Origin: Hungatella effluvii
GTDB taxonomy: Bacteria > Bacillota > Clostridia > Lachnospirales > Lachnospiraceae
Length of the DNA stretch: 64,000 bases
Reading direction: 5' to 3'
Assembly (NCBI RefSeq): GCF_003201875.1
Contig: NZ_QJKD01000020.1
Coordinates: 1-64,000, forward strand
Every line of letters starts with the position of its first letter. The first letter of the stretch is position 1. Position numbers and translations under genes: made by a program. The notes under the pieces are model-generated. The model did not search any database and had not been told where the DNA came from. It saw nothing but the letters and a program-made list of their open reading frames with translations. Of this stretch, positions 35,099 through 44,766 are shown piece after piece.

Positions 35099-36668
35099 CT
35101 AATAACTCCTCTCTTTTAAGAACACCCCGTTCCGTATAATAAGGGATATCCAGCTCTTCCAGCTTCACGACGCTTTCATGAGCCACCGCCCGTTTTACTT
35201 CCTCTTCCAGGCTCATATAGTCACCTTCCTGTCTCTTTGAAAACAGCGGCGGGTTATTTTCATGATACTTAAACCGCTTGAATTCTTCCTGTTCCACAAA
35301 CTGGCCGTTTTCGACGTAACCTTTCAGTCCATACTGCGCCTCAAATGCGGTCAGCTGAGCTTTTAACTTCTCTTTGACCACGAGTGTTTTGGCGTCCGGG
35401 GCATGATAAAGCAGATTTGTCGTTTCATCCGGATCATTTTCCAGATCAAACAGTTCTTCTTTACCGCCTCCATAGTAGTAATTGTATTTATAGTTCCTCG
35501 TTATAAGGCTTATCCAGCGCAGCTTTCCGTGGCTGTGTTCCACATATTCCACCGTTCTGTCCTTTCGCCCATCCTCAGCAAAAATTGATTCGCCCGGCAA
35601 TCTCTCAGGATTTGGATAGGAAACTCCCGCCACGTCCAGAACAGTAGGAAGAATATCGTTGATATCAACGAATCTATCGTCATTACTTCCGGCTTTTAGC
35701 TTGTCCGGATACCTCATAATCCATGGAATCCTTACAGAGCCGTCATACGGAAGCATCTTCTGGAAGGTTCCGTGATCCCCTAACATTTCTCCGTGATCGC
35801 TTGTGAAGAGAATCAGGGTGTTATCATATTCTCCCATGTCCTTCAGCTGCTGAAGAATTTTACCAATATTATAATCTGCGAATGAGACAGACGCGTAATA
35901 GAGTTCCCTTGCTCTCTGAAGATAAGATTCATTGGGATAGTCTGCAACATACTTTTTCCATTCCGCGATCTCGGAAATCGGCGTTTTCGACTCCTTTAGC
36001 GGAGGAAGCTCTTTTCCTTTATAGAGATCCGCCCATTTTTCCGGTACATCAAAGGGCGGATGAGGCGCTATAAAGCTGCTCCACAGGAAAAATGGTCTCT
36101 TTCCCGCATTTTCCTGCAGATGGTAAATGCTCCTCTTTGCCACCCATGTGCTGCCGTGATGCTCTTCCGGAATCAGGGACCTCTGAGGCAGCATATATAA
36201 CAGATGGCGCACTCCATGGGGACTCTGCAAATGTCCATACCCGTTTTCTTTTAAATACTTCGTGTATTCATCATCCTCTAAGTATCGCGGGATTTCTTCC
36301 ATCAGCTCCATTTTCGTAAATCCGTTATGCCTTCTGCACGGCTGAAAATGCATCTTTCCTATCGCAATCGTATCATAACCTGCATCGGACAGCAATTGCG
36401 GAAGCGTCGGGAGATCGTAAGGGATCATCTTTGGATCACTTTCAAAATAGTTGTCGTCAAATCCGTGATACCTGGCCGTCAGGCCGGTGATGATCTGGTG
36501 CCTGGCCGCCATACAGACGGGATTGCTGGAAAATGCATTGGGATAGCAGCAGCCTTCCGCGGCCAGCAGATCTAAGTTGGGGGTCTCCATAAAATCATAT
36601 CCCATGGCGCAGATGGTATCGTATCTCTGCTGATCTGTGGTAATCAGTAATATATTTGGTCTTTTCAT
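35091..36668 (-). CDS. Sulfatase, variant CxAxR signature
   Basis: The protein is 525 aa, cytoplasmic, with GAGGAG before the ATG. The N-terminal metal motif is NILLITTDQQRYDT. The signature reads CMAAR (Cys52), so Ala replaces the usual Pro of CxPxR; this variant is known in some sulfatase subfamilies and is still matured in anaerobes. TLILFTSDHGEMLGDHG is the second metal motif. It is the middle gene of a three-gene minus-strand operon with the transporter (14 bases upstream) and the other sulfatase. Two different sulfatases suggest a substrate sulfated at two positions, such as a glycosaminoglycan or mucin fragment. Confidence 0.93.
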   Translation of the reverse strand: MKRPNILLITTDQQRYDTICAMGYDFMETPNLDLLAAEGCCYPNAFSSNPVCMAARHQIITGLTARYHGFDDNYFESDPKMIPYDLPTLPQLLSDAGYDTIAIGKMHFQPCRRHNGFTKMELMEEIPRYLEDDEYTKYLKENGYGHLQSPHGVRHLLYMLPQRSLIPEEHHGSTWVAKRSIYHLQENAGKRPFFLWSSFIAPHPPFDVPEKWADLYKGKELPPLKESKTPISEIAEWKKYVADYPNESYLQRARELYYASVSFADYNIGKILQQLKDMGEYDNTLILFTSDHGEMLGDHGTFQKMLPYDGSVRIPWIMRYPDKLKAGSNDDRFVDINDILPTVLDVAGVSYPNPERLPGESIFAEDGRKDRTVEYVEHSHGKLRWISLITRNYKYNYYYGGGKEELFDLENDPDETTNLLYHAPDAKTLVVKEKLKAQLTAFEAQYGLKGYVENGQFVEQEEFKRFKYHENNPPLFSKRQEGDYMSLEEEVKRAVAHESVVKLEELDIPYYTERGVLKREELLDE

Positions 36669-36682
36669 CCGTTGTCTCCTCT

Positions 36683-38050
36683 TTATAACTCTGCCCGTTC
36701 GTCTAAAGCATGCCTGATTTCCATGTTTCTCTCGTCTGTCAGCTCGTAGAAATGCATCGAAAGCAGCGACGCAGTATATCCCAGAATCGGGATTCCGAAT
36801 CTTAAGACAACGATGATGAACAATACGGTCTGTGTCTGTTCCTGATTCGCGGCAAATCCAAATATACCAAGCAGATAGCTGGCCAGAAACGCGCCTATGG
36901 CGCCGCAGAATTTATTCATAAAAGAAAACGTGGAGGACACAACGCCATTTCCTTTGACACCGGTGACATACTCCGCATAATCCACACAGTCCGGAAGCAT
37001 CGCCCAGGCCAGCGCACTCGGAACCGTGGAAATAAGGCCAAACAGGGTGATCAGCACGATCAATGCGGCGCTGGGAACCACTGGTTTTAGAAACAGTACG
37101 GCCAGCGGGACGATGGAGAAAAGACTTCCATACCAGTAAAGTCTCTTTTTTCCAACCTTTTTTGTTAAAAACGGGATCGCCAGGTTGGACAGGACGCCTG
37201 TCACGGTCAATGCCACGGAAGTGATGGGAACTAAATCCACTCTTCCCAGGACGTATTTAAAATAGTACATATTGACTGCTAAAAGTGCGGAGTTTGCAAT
37301 CATATCCGTACCAAAAGCCGACATCAGCATGAGCAGCGGTTTGTTTTTGGTAATCAGCTGCGTCTCTTTCAGCAGATTAACCTTCGGCCTTTCAATTTTT
37401 AAATTGATGGTATCATACGGCTTCAGCCCCCACGCGACACACCAGAAGCACAGGGTAATGAGAACGCCCACCAATGCTCCGAATCGCCCCCAGCCGGTGG
37501 CTCCGCCGCCAAACACCTCGACTAACGGCAAGGCGAATGTTGTAATGAAAAAACGGCCCACCTGAATCATGACATTTTTCCATGATACGACCATGGTTCT
37601 CTCCGTGGAGTCCTTCGCCAGAACCGGAACCAGTGAGGTAAACGGAACTCCGACTACGGTGAAGGCCAGTGAGTAGAGTATGTAGACTACGTAAATAAAT
37701 ACCACTTTCATGGTGGAAGAAAGCTCCGGCGCACTGAACAGTAAATAGATCAGTGCTCCCAAAACCGGCGCTCCATAGATCAAGTATGGCCGGTACCGTC
37801 CCTGCTTCGTCCTGGTCTGATCCGCAAGAAAGCCCATGATCGGATCTGTTATGGCATCAATGCCCTTGGTAACAAGCATGAGACCTGCCACTGTCAAAGA
37901 ACTGATACCGAAAATGTCGGTACAGAAGAATGTGAGATATACCATTATGAACTGATTGGTCATACTGTATCCAATGCCGCCTACCGCGTACTTTCCGAAA
38001 TTAAAATAATCCGGCCTTCCAAATGTCTTACTCCCTGCTTGTTTCCCCAT
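36683..38050 (-). CDS. GPH-family sugar transporter of the sulfatase operon
   Basis: The protein is 455 aa with about 12 helices and GAGGAGG upstream of the ATG. KYAVGGIGYSMTNQF and DAITDPIMGFLADQTRTKQG are typical of the glycoside-pentoside-hexuronide family (UidB/MelB type). It is the first gene of the operon and most likely imports a sulfated sugar or glucuronide, which the two cytoplasmic sulfatases then desulfate. The regulator encoded divergently from 38318 probably controls it. It is not closely similar to the GPH carrier at 24099. Confidence 0.92.
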   Translation of the reverse strand: MGKQAGSKTFGRPDYFNFGKYAVGGIGYSMTNQFIMVYLTFFCTDIFGISSLTVAGLMLVTKGIDAITDPIMGFLADQTRTKQGRYRPYLIYGAPVLGALIYLLFSAPELSSTMKVVFIYVVYILYSLAFTVVGVPFTSLVPVLAKDSTERTMVVSWKNVMIQVGRFFITTFALPLVEVFGGGATGWGRFGALVGVLITLCFWCVAWGLKPYDTINLKIERPKVNLLKETQLITKNKPLLMLMSAFGTDMIANSALLAVNMYYFKYVLGRVDLVPITSVALTVTGVLSNLAIPFLTKKVGKKRLYWYGSLFSIVPLAVLFLKPVVPSAALIVLITLFGLISTVPSALAWAMLPDCVDYAEYVTGVKGNGVVSSTFSFMNKFCGAIGAFLASYLLGIFGFAANQEQTQTVLFIIVVLRFGIPILGYTASLLSMHFYELTDERNMEIRHALDERAEL

Positions 38051-38317
38051 TAAAATATCCTCCTCTTACCTTTCCAGTGCTGTGTAATTGCTTTCGCTGA
38101 AACCCATTTTATCGGATTTTTCCGGGCAGTTATGATGCCATTTGGCACACTGGAAATATATTGTGTATATTGTGTAATTTGAAGACTTGAATTTGTGCAC
38201 TTCTACTATACGGCATTTTTTTGCTATACGATTCTGCAATCGATGATCGCGGTCACGTTTTTTCGACAGAAAGTGCTATAATGATTATAACAAACATTTT
38301 CAAGGAGAGAAGACGCT

Positions 38318-39082
38318 ATGATTAATACGACCGAAAATACTCTGTATCAAATCATGCAGTTCGTACAGGAACAGCACAGACAGGGGAATCCGCTGACCAG
38401 TGATATTATAAATCCATTTCTCAATCGTATGCTCACCGTACGTATGGTGCCGAAAGACAGTTATATTACTACAGTCCTTACGCCCATAAAAAAAGTCTAC
38501 TATGTCATGTCAGGATCTTTCTCCATGATAAGAAGCTCTGTTGACGGAAAAAATACGATTCGAATTCAAAAGGCTCCAACATTTTTAGGGGTTGACTTTA
38601 CCGTACTGTCCCTCACCGGTTATTTTGCGGATAATCTTGCACTGGAGGACTGTCTGGTTCTTAATATTGATCAGAAATATTTTTTAGAGAGTATGAAACA
38701 AAACGGCGAGATGTGTTATGAGGTCTTGTACTCGATCTGCAGCAAGTTTTTTCAGACGTCTTTCCGTTATGACCATACGCTCTTCTACGATCCATGTACA
38801 AAACTCATGATCTATATCATGGATCACTGGATTACCAATCACAGACAGCAGACAAAGTACACGATAGCAGTTCCCAATACCCGCATTGCTGATGAGATTG
38901 GCGTCAGCATAAGGACGTATTATCGCGCGGTCGCCAAACTGAAAACAGACCATTTCATCTCCATAGCTGCCGGCAATATCTGCGTTACCTATGAGCAAAT
39001 ACAACAGATCAGGTCCTATCTGCAAAATGCAAAGGCAGTCACAGCGCTGCCGGCCTTCCTTGAAAATAGTACGCTCATGTAA
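38318..39082 (+). CDS. Crp/Fnr-family transcriptional regulator
   Basis: The protein is 254 aa. Residues about 40-140 form a cyclic-nucleotide-binding-like beta barrel (MVPKDSYITTVLTPIKKVYY, VMSGSFSMIRS), and about 185-245 a Crp-type winged helix-turn-helix (NTRIADEIGVSIRTYYRAVA). There is no N-terminal four-cysteine cluster, so it is not an FNR oxygen sensor; YeiL-like regulators are nearest. The gene faces away from the sulfatase operon across 267 bases, which makes it the likely local regulator. AAGGAG precedes the start, and a TATAAT lies at 38277. Confidence 0.88.
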   Translation: MINTTENTLYQIMQFVQEQHRQGNPLTSDIINPFLNRMLTVRMVPKDSYITTVLTPIKKVYYVMSGSFSMIRSSVDGKNTIRIQKAPTFLGVDFTVLSLTGYFADNLALEDCLVLNIDQKYFLESMKQNGEMCYEVLYSICSKFFQTSFRYDHTLFYDPCTKLMIYIMDHWITNHRQQTKYTIAVPNTRIADEIGVSIRTYYRAVAKLKTDHFISIAAGNICVTYEQIQQIRSYLQNAKAVTALPAFLENSTLM

Positions 39083-39186
39083 ATGATTGAGATTTTATCC
39101 TGAAAAATGTACCCTTGGCCATAACAGTGTGATACAATTTATAGAAATGAAACAGAATCTATTTGTATACAAAGGAGAGAGTGGAT

Positions 39187-40209
39187 ATGGCGGAGGTAAC
39201 ACTGGGAAGAACCATGATTACGGTGAACAAGAACGGCTTCGGTGCGCTGCCGGTTCAGAGGGTTTCGGTGGAAGAGGCGGGGAGGCTGTTAAAAAAGGCG
39301 TTTGATCATGGAATTACATTTTTCGATACGGCCAGGGCCTACAGTGACAGTGAGGAAAAGCTGGGACTGGCTTTTGAGGGGATTCGTGAAAAGATATTCA
39401 TTGCCACGAAGACAGCGGCAAAAACGGTGGAGGAGTTCCGGCGGGATTTAGAGGAGAGTCTGCGGCTTCTGAAGACGGATTACATAGATCTTTACCAGTT
39501 TCATAATCCGGCAGTCTGTCCGAAGCCGGGAGACGGCAGCGGTCTTTACGAGGCGATGCTGGAGGCAAGGGAGAATGGGAAGATCCGTCACATCGGCATT
39601 ACCAACCACAGGCTGAATGTGGCGGCCGAGGCTGTCGCATCGGGTCTTTATGAGACGCTGCAGTTTCCATTTTCCTATCTGGCATCAGAAAAGGAACTGG
39701 AGCTGGTGGAAGCGTGCAGGAAGGCGGACATGGGATTTATCGCGATGAAGGCGCTGTCAGGAGGACTCATCACAAATTCCGCCGCGGCCTATGCCTATCT
39801 GGCAAAGTTCGATCATGTGCTGCCAATCTGGGGGATTCAGCGGGAACATGAACTCGATGAATTTCTTTCCTACATTGATAATCCGCCAGTAATGACAGAG
39901 GAACTGGAGGCGGTAATCGAACACGACAGAAAGGAACTGCTCGGGGAGTTCTGCCGCGGCTGCGGATACTGTATGCCGTGTCCGGCTGAGATCGAGATCA
40001 ACACATGCGCCCGTATGTCGCTCCTGATCCGCCGGTCACCATCCGCGGGCCATTTAACGGAGGCGTCACAGAATATGATGATGAAGATCAAAGACTGCCT
40101 GCACTGCGGCCAGTGCAGCAGCAAATGTCCCTATGGCCTGGATACGCCGTCCCTTCTGGAGCGGAATCTAAAGGATTATGAGGAGATTCTGGGCGGAAAG
40201 GCTTACTAG
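39187..40209 (+). CDS. Aldo/keto reductase with C-terminal 4Fe-4S domain
   Basis: The protein is 340 aa from ATG 39187, with AAAGGAGAG eight bases upstream; the earlier in-frame TTG lies before this site. Residues 1-260 are an aldo/keto reductase barrel (GITFFDTARAYSDSEEKLG with catalytic Tyr; KTDYIDLYQFHNP). The C-terminal part carries two cysteine clusters, CRGCGYCMPCP and CLHCGQCSSKCP, as in ferredoxin-like domains. The enzyme probably reduces a carbonyl, or oxidises an alcohol, using NAD(P)H or a low-potential electron donor. This architecture is common in anaerobes. It stands alone with its own upstream region. Confidence 0.92.
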   Translation: MAEVTLGRTMITVNKNGFGALPVQRVSVEEAGRLLKKAFDHGITFFDTARAYSDSEEKLGLAFEGIREKIFIATKTAAKTVEEFRRDLEESLRLLKTDYIDLYQFHNPAVCPKPGDGSGLYEAMLEARENGKIRHIGITNHRLNVAAEAVASGLYETLQFPFSYLASEKELELVEACRKADMGFIAMKALSGGLITNSAAAYAYLAKFDHVLPIWGIQREHELDEFLSYIDNPPVMTEELEAVIEHDRKELLGEFCRGCGYCMPCPAEIEINTCARMSLLIRRSPSAGHLTEASQNMMMKIKDCLHCGQCSSKCPYGLDTPSLLERNLKDYEEILGGKAY

Positions 40210-40301
40210 GACACAAGAAATTCATTTGATATTTTACATATGCGGCTTTATAATATGATACGTTAGCAGAGAACACGATATTATGACAGGAGAGATGAAT
40301 T

Positions 40302-41000
40302 ATGAAAAAACGTATCATGCTGATCATGGTTCTGACCGCGGCCGTACTGGCCGGATGTTCCGGAAAAGCGGGCGCGGCAGACCAGACAAAATCCTCCGCT
40401 GCCACAGAGACATCTGCGGAGGAGACAAAAACAGATGAAGGTACTGCAGAAGGTACTGCAGAGACAAAAACAGACGCCGGAACAGCGGACGGCACAGGGG
40501 AAGCAGCGAAGCATCATGTAAAGATTCAGGTAAAGGACTACGGTACCATTTCAGTGGAACTCGACCCGACGTACGCCCCGATTACCGTCGAGAATTTTCT
40601 GTCTCTGGCGAAGTCCGGCTTCTATGACGGACTTACGTTTCACCGCATCATCGACGGCTTTATGATTCAGGGAGGAGATCCGCTGGGTACAGGGCTGGGC
40701 GGTTCCGATACCACCATCAAGGGTGAATTTTCCAGCAACGGAGTGGATAACCCGCTTTCCCATACGCGCGGAGCCATTTCCATGGCGCGTTCCCAGGATA
40801 AGAACAGCGCAAGCTCCCAGTTCTTTATCGTACATCAGGATAGCCCCCACCTCGATGGTGATTACGCGGTGTTCGGCTACGTGACAGACGGGATGGATAT
40901 CGTTGATAAGATCTGTGAGGACACGAAAGTGACAGACAGAAACGGAACGGTGGCAAAGGAAAATCAGCCGGTGATTGAGAGCATTGAAGTGGAAGACTGA
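40302..41000 (+). CDS. Cyclophilin-type peptidyl-prolyl isomerase, lipoprotein
   Basis: The protein is 232 aa with GACAGGAGAG upstream of the ATG. The lipobox VLAGC near residue 19 is followed by a Thr/Glu-rich linker (residues 20-70), so the enzyme is tethered outside the membrane. The cyclophilin domain shows FHRIIDGFMIQGGDP (catalytic Arg), SMARSQDKNSASSQFFI and HLDGDYAVFGYV, so its active site is complete. It would speed proline isomerisation in exported proteins. A terminator follows 70 bases after the stop, and the gene is a single unit. Confidence 0.95.
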   Translation: MKKRIMLIMVLTAAVLAGCSGKAGAADQTKSSAATETSAEETKTDEGTAEGTAETKTDAGTADGTGEAAKHHVKIQVKDYGTISVELDPTYAPITVENFLSLAKSGFYDGLTFHRIIDGFMIQGGDPLGTGLGGSDTTIKGEFSSNGVDNPLSHTRGAISMARSQDKNSASSQFFIVHQDSPHLDGDYAVFGYVTDGMDIVDKICEDTKVTDRNGTVAKENQPVIESIEVED

Positions 41001-41070
41001 GACGAAGCGGCAGACTGAAACGAGTGATTCTTTACCAGCGATAAAATAAGCGTTTATTTAATGAAAATCA

Positions 41071-41118
41071 AAAGCGGCAGGGACGTCTTAAACTCGATTG
41101 GCGTCCCTGCTGCTTTTT
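41071..41118 (+). terminator. Terminator after the cyclophilin gene
   Basis: AAAGCGGCAGGGACG pairs with CGTCCCTGCTGCTTTTT (one bulge), with a T-run. Confidence 0.8.
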
Positions 41119-41270
41119 CTGATGGATATTCCCTTCAGAGCCATTTCTTTACCCGTCCCCTCGGGATAAATACCGAATTCAGGTGCACAGCCGGCGAAAA
41201 CTCGTAATTCTACTGACAGTCGGTTGCAATATTTCTCCAAATTTTGTACACTGCACTTGCTGGATAACGA

Positions 41271-41327
41271 CTGAAAAATGGTTCCAACCGGTTGTACTCC
41301 GCGTATCTGGAACATACCATTTTTCAG
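41271..41327 (+). promoter_or_regulatory. Inverted repeat upstream of the Xre-type gene
   Basis: CTGAAAAATGGT (41271-41282) and ACCATTTTTCAG (41316-41327) are perfect 12-base arms, extended loosely by TTCC and GGAA. The element ends 35 bases before the regulator start and has no T-run. It may be the operator at which that regulator controls itself, or a leader hairpin. The rest of 41119-41361 has no gene. Confidence 0.5.
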
Positions 41328-41361
41328 GCATGTTCTGAAAAAACAGGAAAAGAGGGAATTT

Positions 41362-42909
41362 ATGGATAATGAAAAATTCGGGCAGTTCGTGCGGTCCATG
41401 CGAAAGGAAAGACAGATGACACAGCAGCAGCTGGCGGAACGGCTCCATTTGACGGATAAAGCGGTGTCCAAATGGGAACGGGGCTTGAGCCTTCCGGATA
41501 TCTCGATGCTGGAGCAGCTGGCGAAGGAGCTTGACGTCAGCGTGGTGGAACTTCTCTGCGGGGAGAGGAAGGAGGAGAGTATCCGAAAAGACGCCGTAGA
41601 AGAGCTTCTGGTGGACACTATGAGCGATTCCCTGAAAAAAGAGAAAAGGGTGCGAAGGCGCTATTTGATTCTTTTGGGCACCGTAATTGTTCTGGCGGTC
41701 CTGACTGTCCTCTATGGAAGGACCATGATCAATTTTGCGCTGGACCGGTTCTCTGAAAAATACGAGACGTCGTACCATACCAGCGAGTTTGAGATTGTGA
41801 TGAAAAGGGAACAGAAGCCTGAGAGCTGTTTTATTTATAAGGAGCCTGCCGGGCAGTTCAGGAACAACTATCATGTGATGGAGGTCACAACTGACGGAAG
41901 TACCAGGGAGTTGTTTGTATTGGAAGAGGCTGGGATGGATTTAGACCGGGCGCCTCTGCTTAAAATGGACGACGACTGCCTTTACGTTCTGTTTGACGGC
42001 ATGGACAACGAGGACCGGACGGAGCGGGTCTATCAGGAGGCCATTGGGGCGGATCCCCAGGGATTTCTTCCGCGGCTGTTCCGGTACGATTTTCAGTCGG
42101 GGCAGGTAAATGCGGTAACTTTGCCTGACGAGAAGCACTCACTTCTCATAGATGCATTTACGTATCAAGGAGAACCTGTGGCTGTCACGCAGAAGTTCAA
42201 GGGGCTTCTGTTCGGCCTCAATCTGGGATTTTATAAAGGAGACCGGCTCTGTATATCGGCAATGGACGCCGCGGATGGGCAGCAGGGGGCTTCCGTACAG
42301 TGGAGTCAATACTATGAAAATCTGACAAAGGACGGAGGGATCCGGTCAGCCGGATGGCTGGACAGGGACTCCTACTATCTTGCAGCTCCAAACGGAATCA
42401 GAGAGCTGGATCTCAAGTCAGGAGAAACAAAACTGGTGAAGGAGATGGATCTGCGGCTCTGCGGGCGCGCGGAGCTTAAGAAGACGGCGCTGCCGGAAGG
42501 CCCGGAATGGGCGGTTGTATATTCCATAGCGGAAACGGTGGGGGAGTATGGGTATCCGCAGGAATGGAAGACGGTTGTCCTGGGGTTAGACGAGTCTTTT
42601 GAATCTATGGGGCAGGTGGAAATGCCTCTGTATGCGTCTGCCGTGGAATGGGGGAAAACCAGCGTTATGATATCCGACGGAGGAGAGGAGTTTCAGAGTA
42701 TACTGGTGGACTTAAAGTCCATGACAGGCCAGGAGGCGGTCCGCGCCGGACGCGGGGAGCTGGAGAGCAGCCTGTATGGAGCATCCTGGCAGCAGAGGAA
42801 TCTGTACCGGACAGATGCGCTGGAGGAAAGTACCATTCAGTGGGTCTATTTGGAGGGCAGCGGAGAATACCGCCTGTCCGGGACGGAAAAGGGAATAAAA
42901 GAGAAATAA
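41362..42909 (+). CDS. Xre-family DNA-binding protein with membrane anchor and extracellular domain
   Basis: The protein is 515 aa from ATG 41362; the open frame upstream to 41278 runs through the inverted repeat. Residues 5-65 are an Xre/Cro helix-turn-helix (MTQQQLAERLHLTDKAVSKW). A membrane helix follows at about 98-118 (YLILLGTVIVLAVLTVLYG). The remaining roughly 390 residues lie outside and look like beta-rich repeats (LFVLEEAGMDLDRAPLLKMD; YYLAAPNGIRELDLKSGE). The layout is of a one-component sensor that links an external cue to DNA binding. The external domain matches no family I can name. Confidence 0.8.
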   Translation: MDNEKFGQFVRSMRKERQMTQQQLAERLHLTDKAVSKWERGLSLPDISMLEQLAKELDVSVVELLCGERKEESIRKDAVEELLVDTMSDSLKKEKRVRRRYLILLGTVIVLAVLTVLYGRTMINFALDRFSEKYETSYHTSEFEIVMKREQKPESCFIYKEPAGQFRNNYHVMEVTTDGSTRELFVLEEAGMDLDRAPLLKMDDDCLYVLFDGMDNEDRTERVYQEAIGADPQGFLPRLFRYDFQSGQVNAVTLPDEKHSLLIDAFTYQGEPVAVTQKFKGLLFGLNLGFYKGDRLCISAMDAADGQQGASVQWSQYYENLTKDGGIRSAGWLDRDSYYLAAPNGIRELDLKSGETKLVKEMDLRLCGRAELKKTALPEGPEWAVVYSIAETVGEYGYPQEWKTVVLGLDESFESMGQVEMPLYASAVEWGKTSVMISDGGEEFQSILVDLKSMTGQEAVRAGRGELESSLYGASWQQRNLYRTDALEESTIQWVYLEGSGEYRLSGTEKGIKEK

Positions 42910-43045
42910 AGTATTAAGTAATTCTTACACTTAAAAAAAAGGGTTGTACTTTTGCTCTATATGGTGTTAAGGTATAGAAAGAGAAGTCGGCGGAAGTTTT
43001 TAACCGGACGGCGCTCAATTCTTAAAAGGTTTTAAGGTAAGGTGA

Positions 43046-44458
43046 ATGAGTATCAGAATGAAGAAAACAGGAATGCTTGTAAGAGGTGCCCTGCTGGCGG
43101 CAGTATTTATCGTAATGTCGGCACAGGCTGTACTGGCAGATGACACGACCAGATTCGTACCGGGAACAAAGGTAAACGGCATCGGGATCGGCGGACTTAC
43201 CGTGGAGGAAGCGAAAACACAGATAGAAGGCTTTTACAGTGCAGAATACAAGCTGACGATAAAGGAGAAGGATGGTAAGACAGAGACTTTAAAGGGCGGC
43301 GACGTCGGATACAAGGCGGCGGCCCCGGAAGGGCTCTCGGCCATTCTCGACGAACAGAACGCCTCGGGGCGTGTGTCCGGACCTTCGGCGGACAATTCCC
43401 ACAGCGTGAATATGAGCGTACAGTTTGATGAAGGAACTCTGACGAATGCGGTGAATGGACTTTCCTGCATCAGCGGGTCAGATATTGTAGTGACACAGAA
43501 TGCCCATATTACGGCATATCAGGAGGGAACTCCCTTTACGATTATCCCGGAGGTGCAGGGGAACAACGTGGATAAGGAAAAGGTTCTGGCTCTTATCAGG
43601 GAAGCTGTGAAATCAGGCAGCAGTGAAGTGGATTTAGCGGCAACCGGCTGTTATGTGACTGTCAGTGTAACCGCGGAGGACGCGGCGCTTAAGGATCTCT
43701 GCGACACCATGAACCGGTGCAGGGATATGGTCATTACGTATCAGTTTGGAGAGCAGACAATAAAGCTCGAAGGTGAAACCATCTGTACCTGGATTCTCGG
43801 AAGCACCCAGGATGGGCTTGTGGATGTGAATTACGACATGGCCGCGGCGTTTGTAAAATCCATGGCAGATCAGTTTGATACGGCAGGAAAGACGCGGGCG
43901 TTCCATACGACAACGGGAAAAGATTTGAATCTTACCGGCCCCTATGGATGGAAGATTGACCAGGCGGGCGAGACGGCATCGCTGATCGCCATGATCCGGA
44001 CCGGACAGAGCCAGCTAAGAGAGCCGGTTTACAGTAAGAAAGCTCAGGACCGGACCACGGACTGGGGAAATACGTATGTGGAGATTGATTTGACGAACCA
44101 GCACGTATATATGTATAAGGACGGCGCTTTAGCCTGGGATGCACCCTGCGTCACAGGTAATGTCTCCAAGAATTACACGACTCCCGAGGGAATCTACAGC
44201 CTGACCTATAAGCAGACGGATCGGATTCTCCGCGGGGAGAAGAAGGCTGACGGCACATATGAGTATGAGAGCCACGTAGATTACTGGATGCCGTTTAACG
44301 GCGGAATCGGCCTTCATGACGCCAGCTGGAGAAGTAAATTCGGCGGCACGATCTATCAGTACGGCGGAAGCCACGGCTGTATTAACCTGCCTTCGGCGAA
44401 GGCGCAGACTCTTTACGATATGGTTTACACCGGCATACCGGTTATCTGTTATAATTAG
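43046..44458 (+). CDS. L,D-transpeptidase (YkuD) with peptidoglycan-binding domains
   Basis: The protein is 470 aa. A signal peptide ends near ADD at residue 33 (GALLAAVFIVMSAQAVLA). Two PG_binding_4 (VanW-like) segments cover about 35-330. The catalytic YkuD domain spans about 345-470, with YVEIDLTNQHVYMYKDGA, the conserved HDASWR, and the active site SHGCINLP (His443, Cys445). It makes 3-3 crosslinks, or attaches proteins, in the cell wall. It is a close architectural paralog of the gene at 56359. A strong terminator follows, so it is a single gene. ATG 43058 is a possible alternative start. Confidence 0.94.
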   Translation: MSIRMKKTGMLVRGALLAAVFIVMSAQAVLADDTTRFVPGTKVNGIGIGGLTVEEAKTQIEGFYSAEYKLTIKEKDGKTETLKGGDVGYKAAAPEGLSAILDEQNASGRVSGPSADNSHSVNMSVQFDEGTLTNAVNGLSCISGSDIVVTQNAHITAYQEGTPFTIIPEVQGNNVDKEKVLALIREAVKSGSSEVDLAATGCYVTVSVTAEDAALKDLCDTMNRCRDMVITYQFGEQTIKLEGETICTWILGSTQDGLVDVNYDMAAAFVKSMADQFDTAGKTRAFHTTTGKDLNLTGPYGWKIDQAGETASLIAMIRTGQSQLREPVYSKKAQDRTTDWGNTYVEIDLTNQHVYMYKDGALAWDAPCVTGNVSKNYTTPEGIYSLTYKQTDRILRGEKKADGTYEYESHVDYWMPFNGGIGLHDASWRSKFGGTIYQYGGSHGCINLPSAKAQTLYDMVYTGIPVICYN

Positions 44459-44486
44459 TTGAATAGAATATTTTTGAATATTAAAA

Positions 44487-44541
44487 AGTCCGGGCCTGCC
44501 GGACACGCTGACCGTCAGTGTGTCCGACAGGCCCGGACTCT
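44487..44541 (+). terminator. Terminator after the first L,D-transpeptidase gene
   Basis: AGTCCGGGCCTG (44487-44498) pairs with CAGGCCCGGACT (44528-44539); an inner GGACAC/GTGTCC pair extends the stem, and TTT follows. Confidence 0.8.
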
Positions 44542-44597
44542 TTATTCTGCCTCACGGCATTCCGTCGAACGCAGGTAAGAGGATCTTAAAAAATGAA

Positions 44598-44650
44598 CTG
44601 TCTTGTCAACTGCCATTTTGATTGACAAGACAGATGGATTATGGTAAATT
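44598..44650 (+). promoter_or_regulatory. Operator-promoter of the nucleoside phosphorylase-ECF-NiaR operon
   Basis: CTGTCTTGTCAA (44598-44609) and TTGACAAGACAG (44622-44633) are perfect 12-base inverted arms. The right arm contains the -35 TTGACA (44622-44627), followed after 17 bases by TAAATT (44645-44650). A repressor bound here would cover the -35. NiaR, the last gene of the operon, is the natural candidate. Confidence 0.65.
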
Positions 44651-44766
44651 TAAACAAAAGGGCAGTACTGTTTTTGGCGAAAGTGTCAGAGAGATAAAGG
44701 AAGTACAGCCCTTTCTGAACGTGAAAACAGATAACAGAAATGAGAAATAAGAAGGGAGATGGGAAC

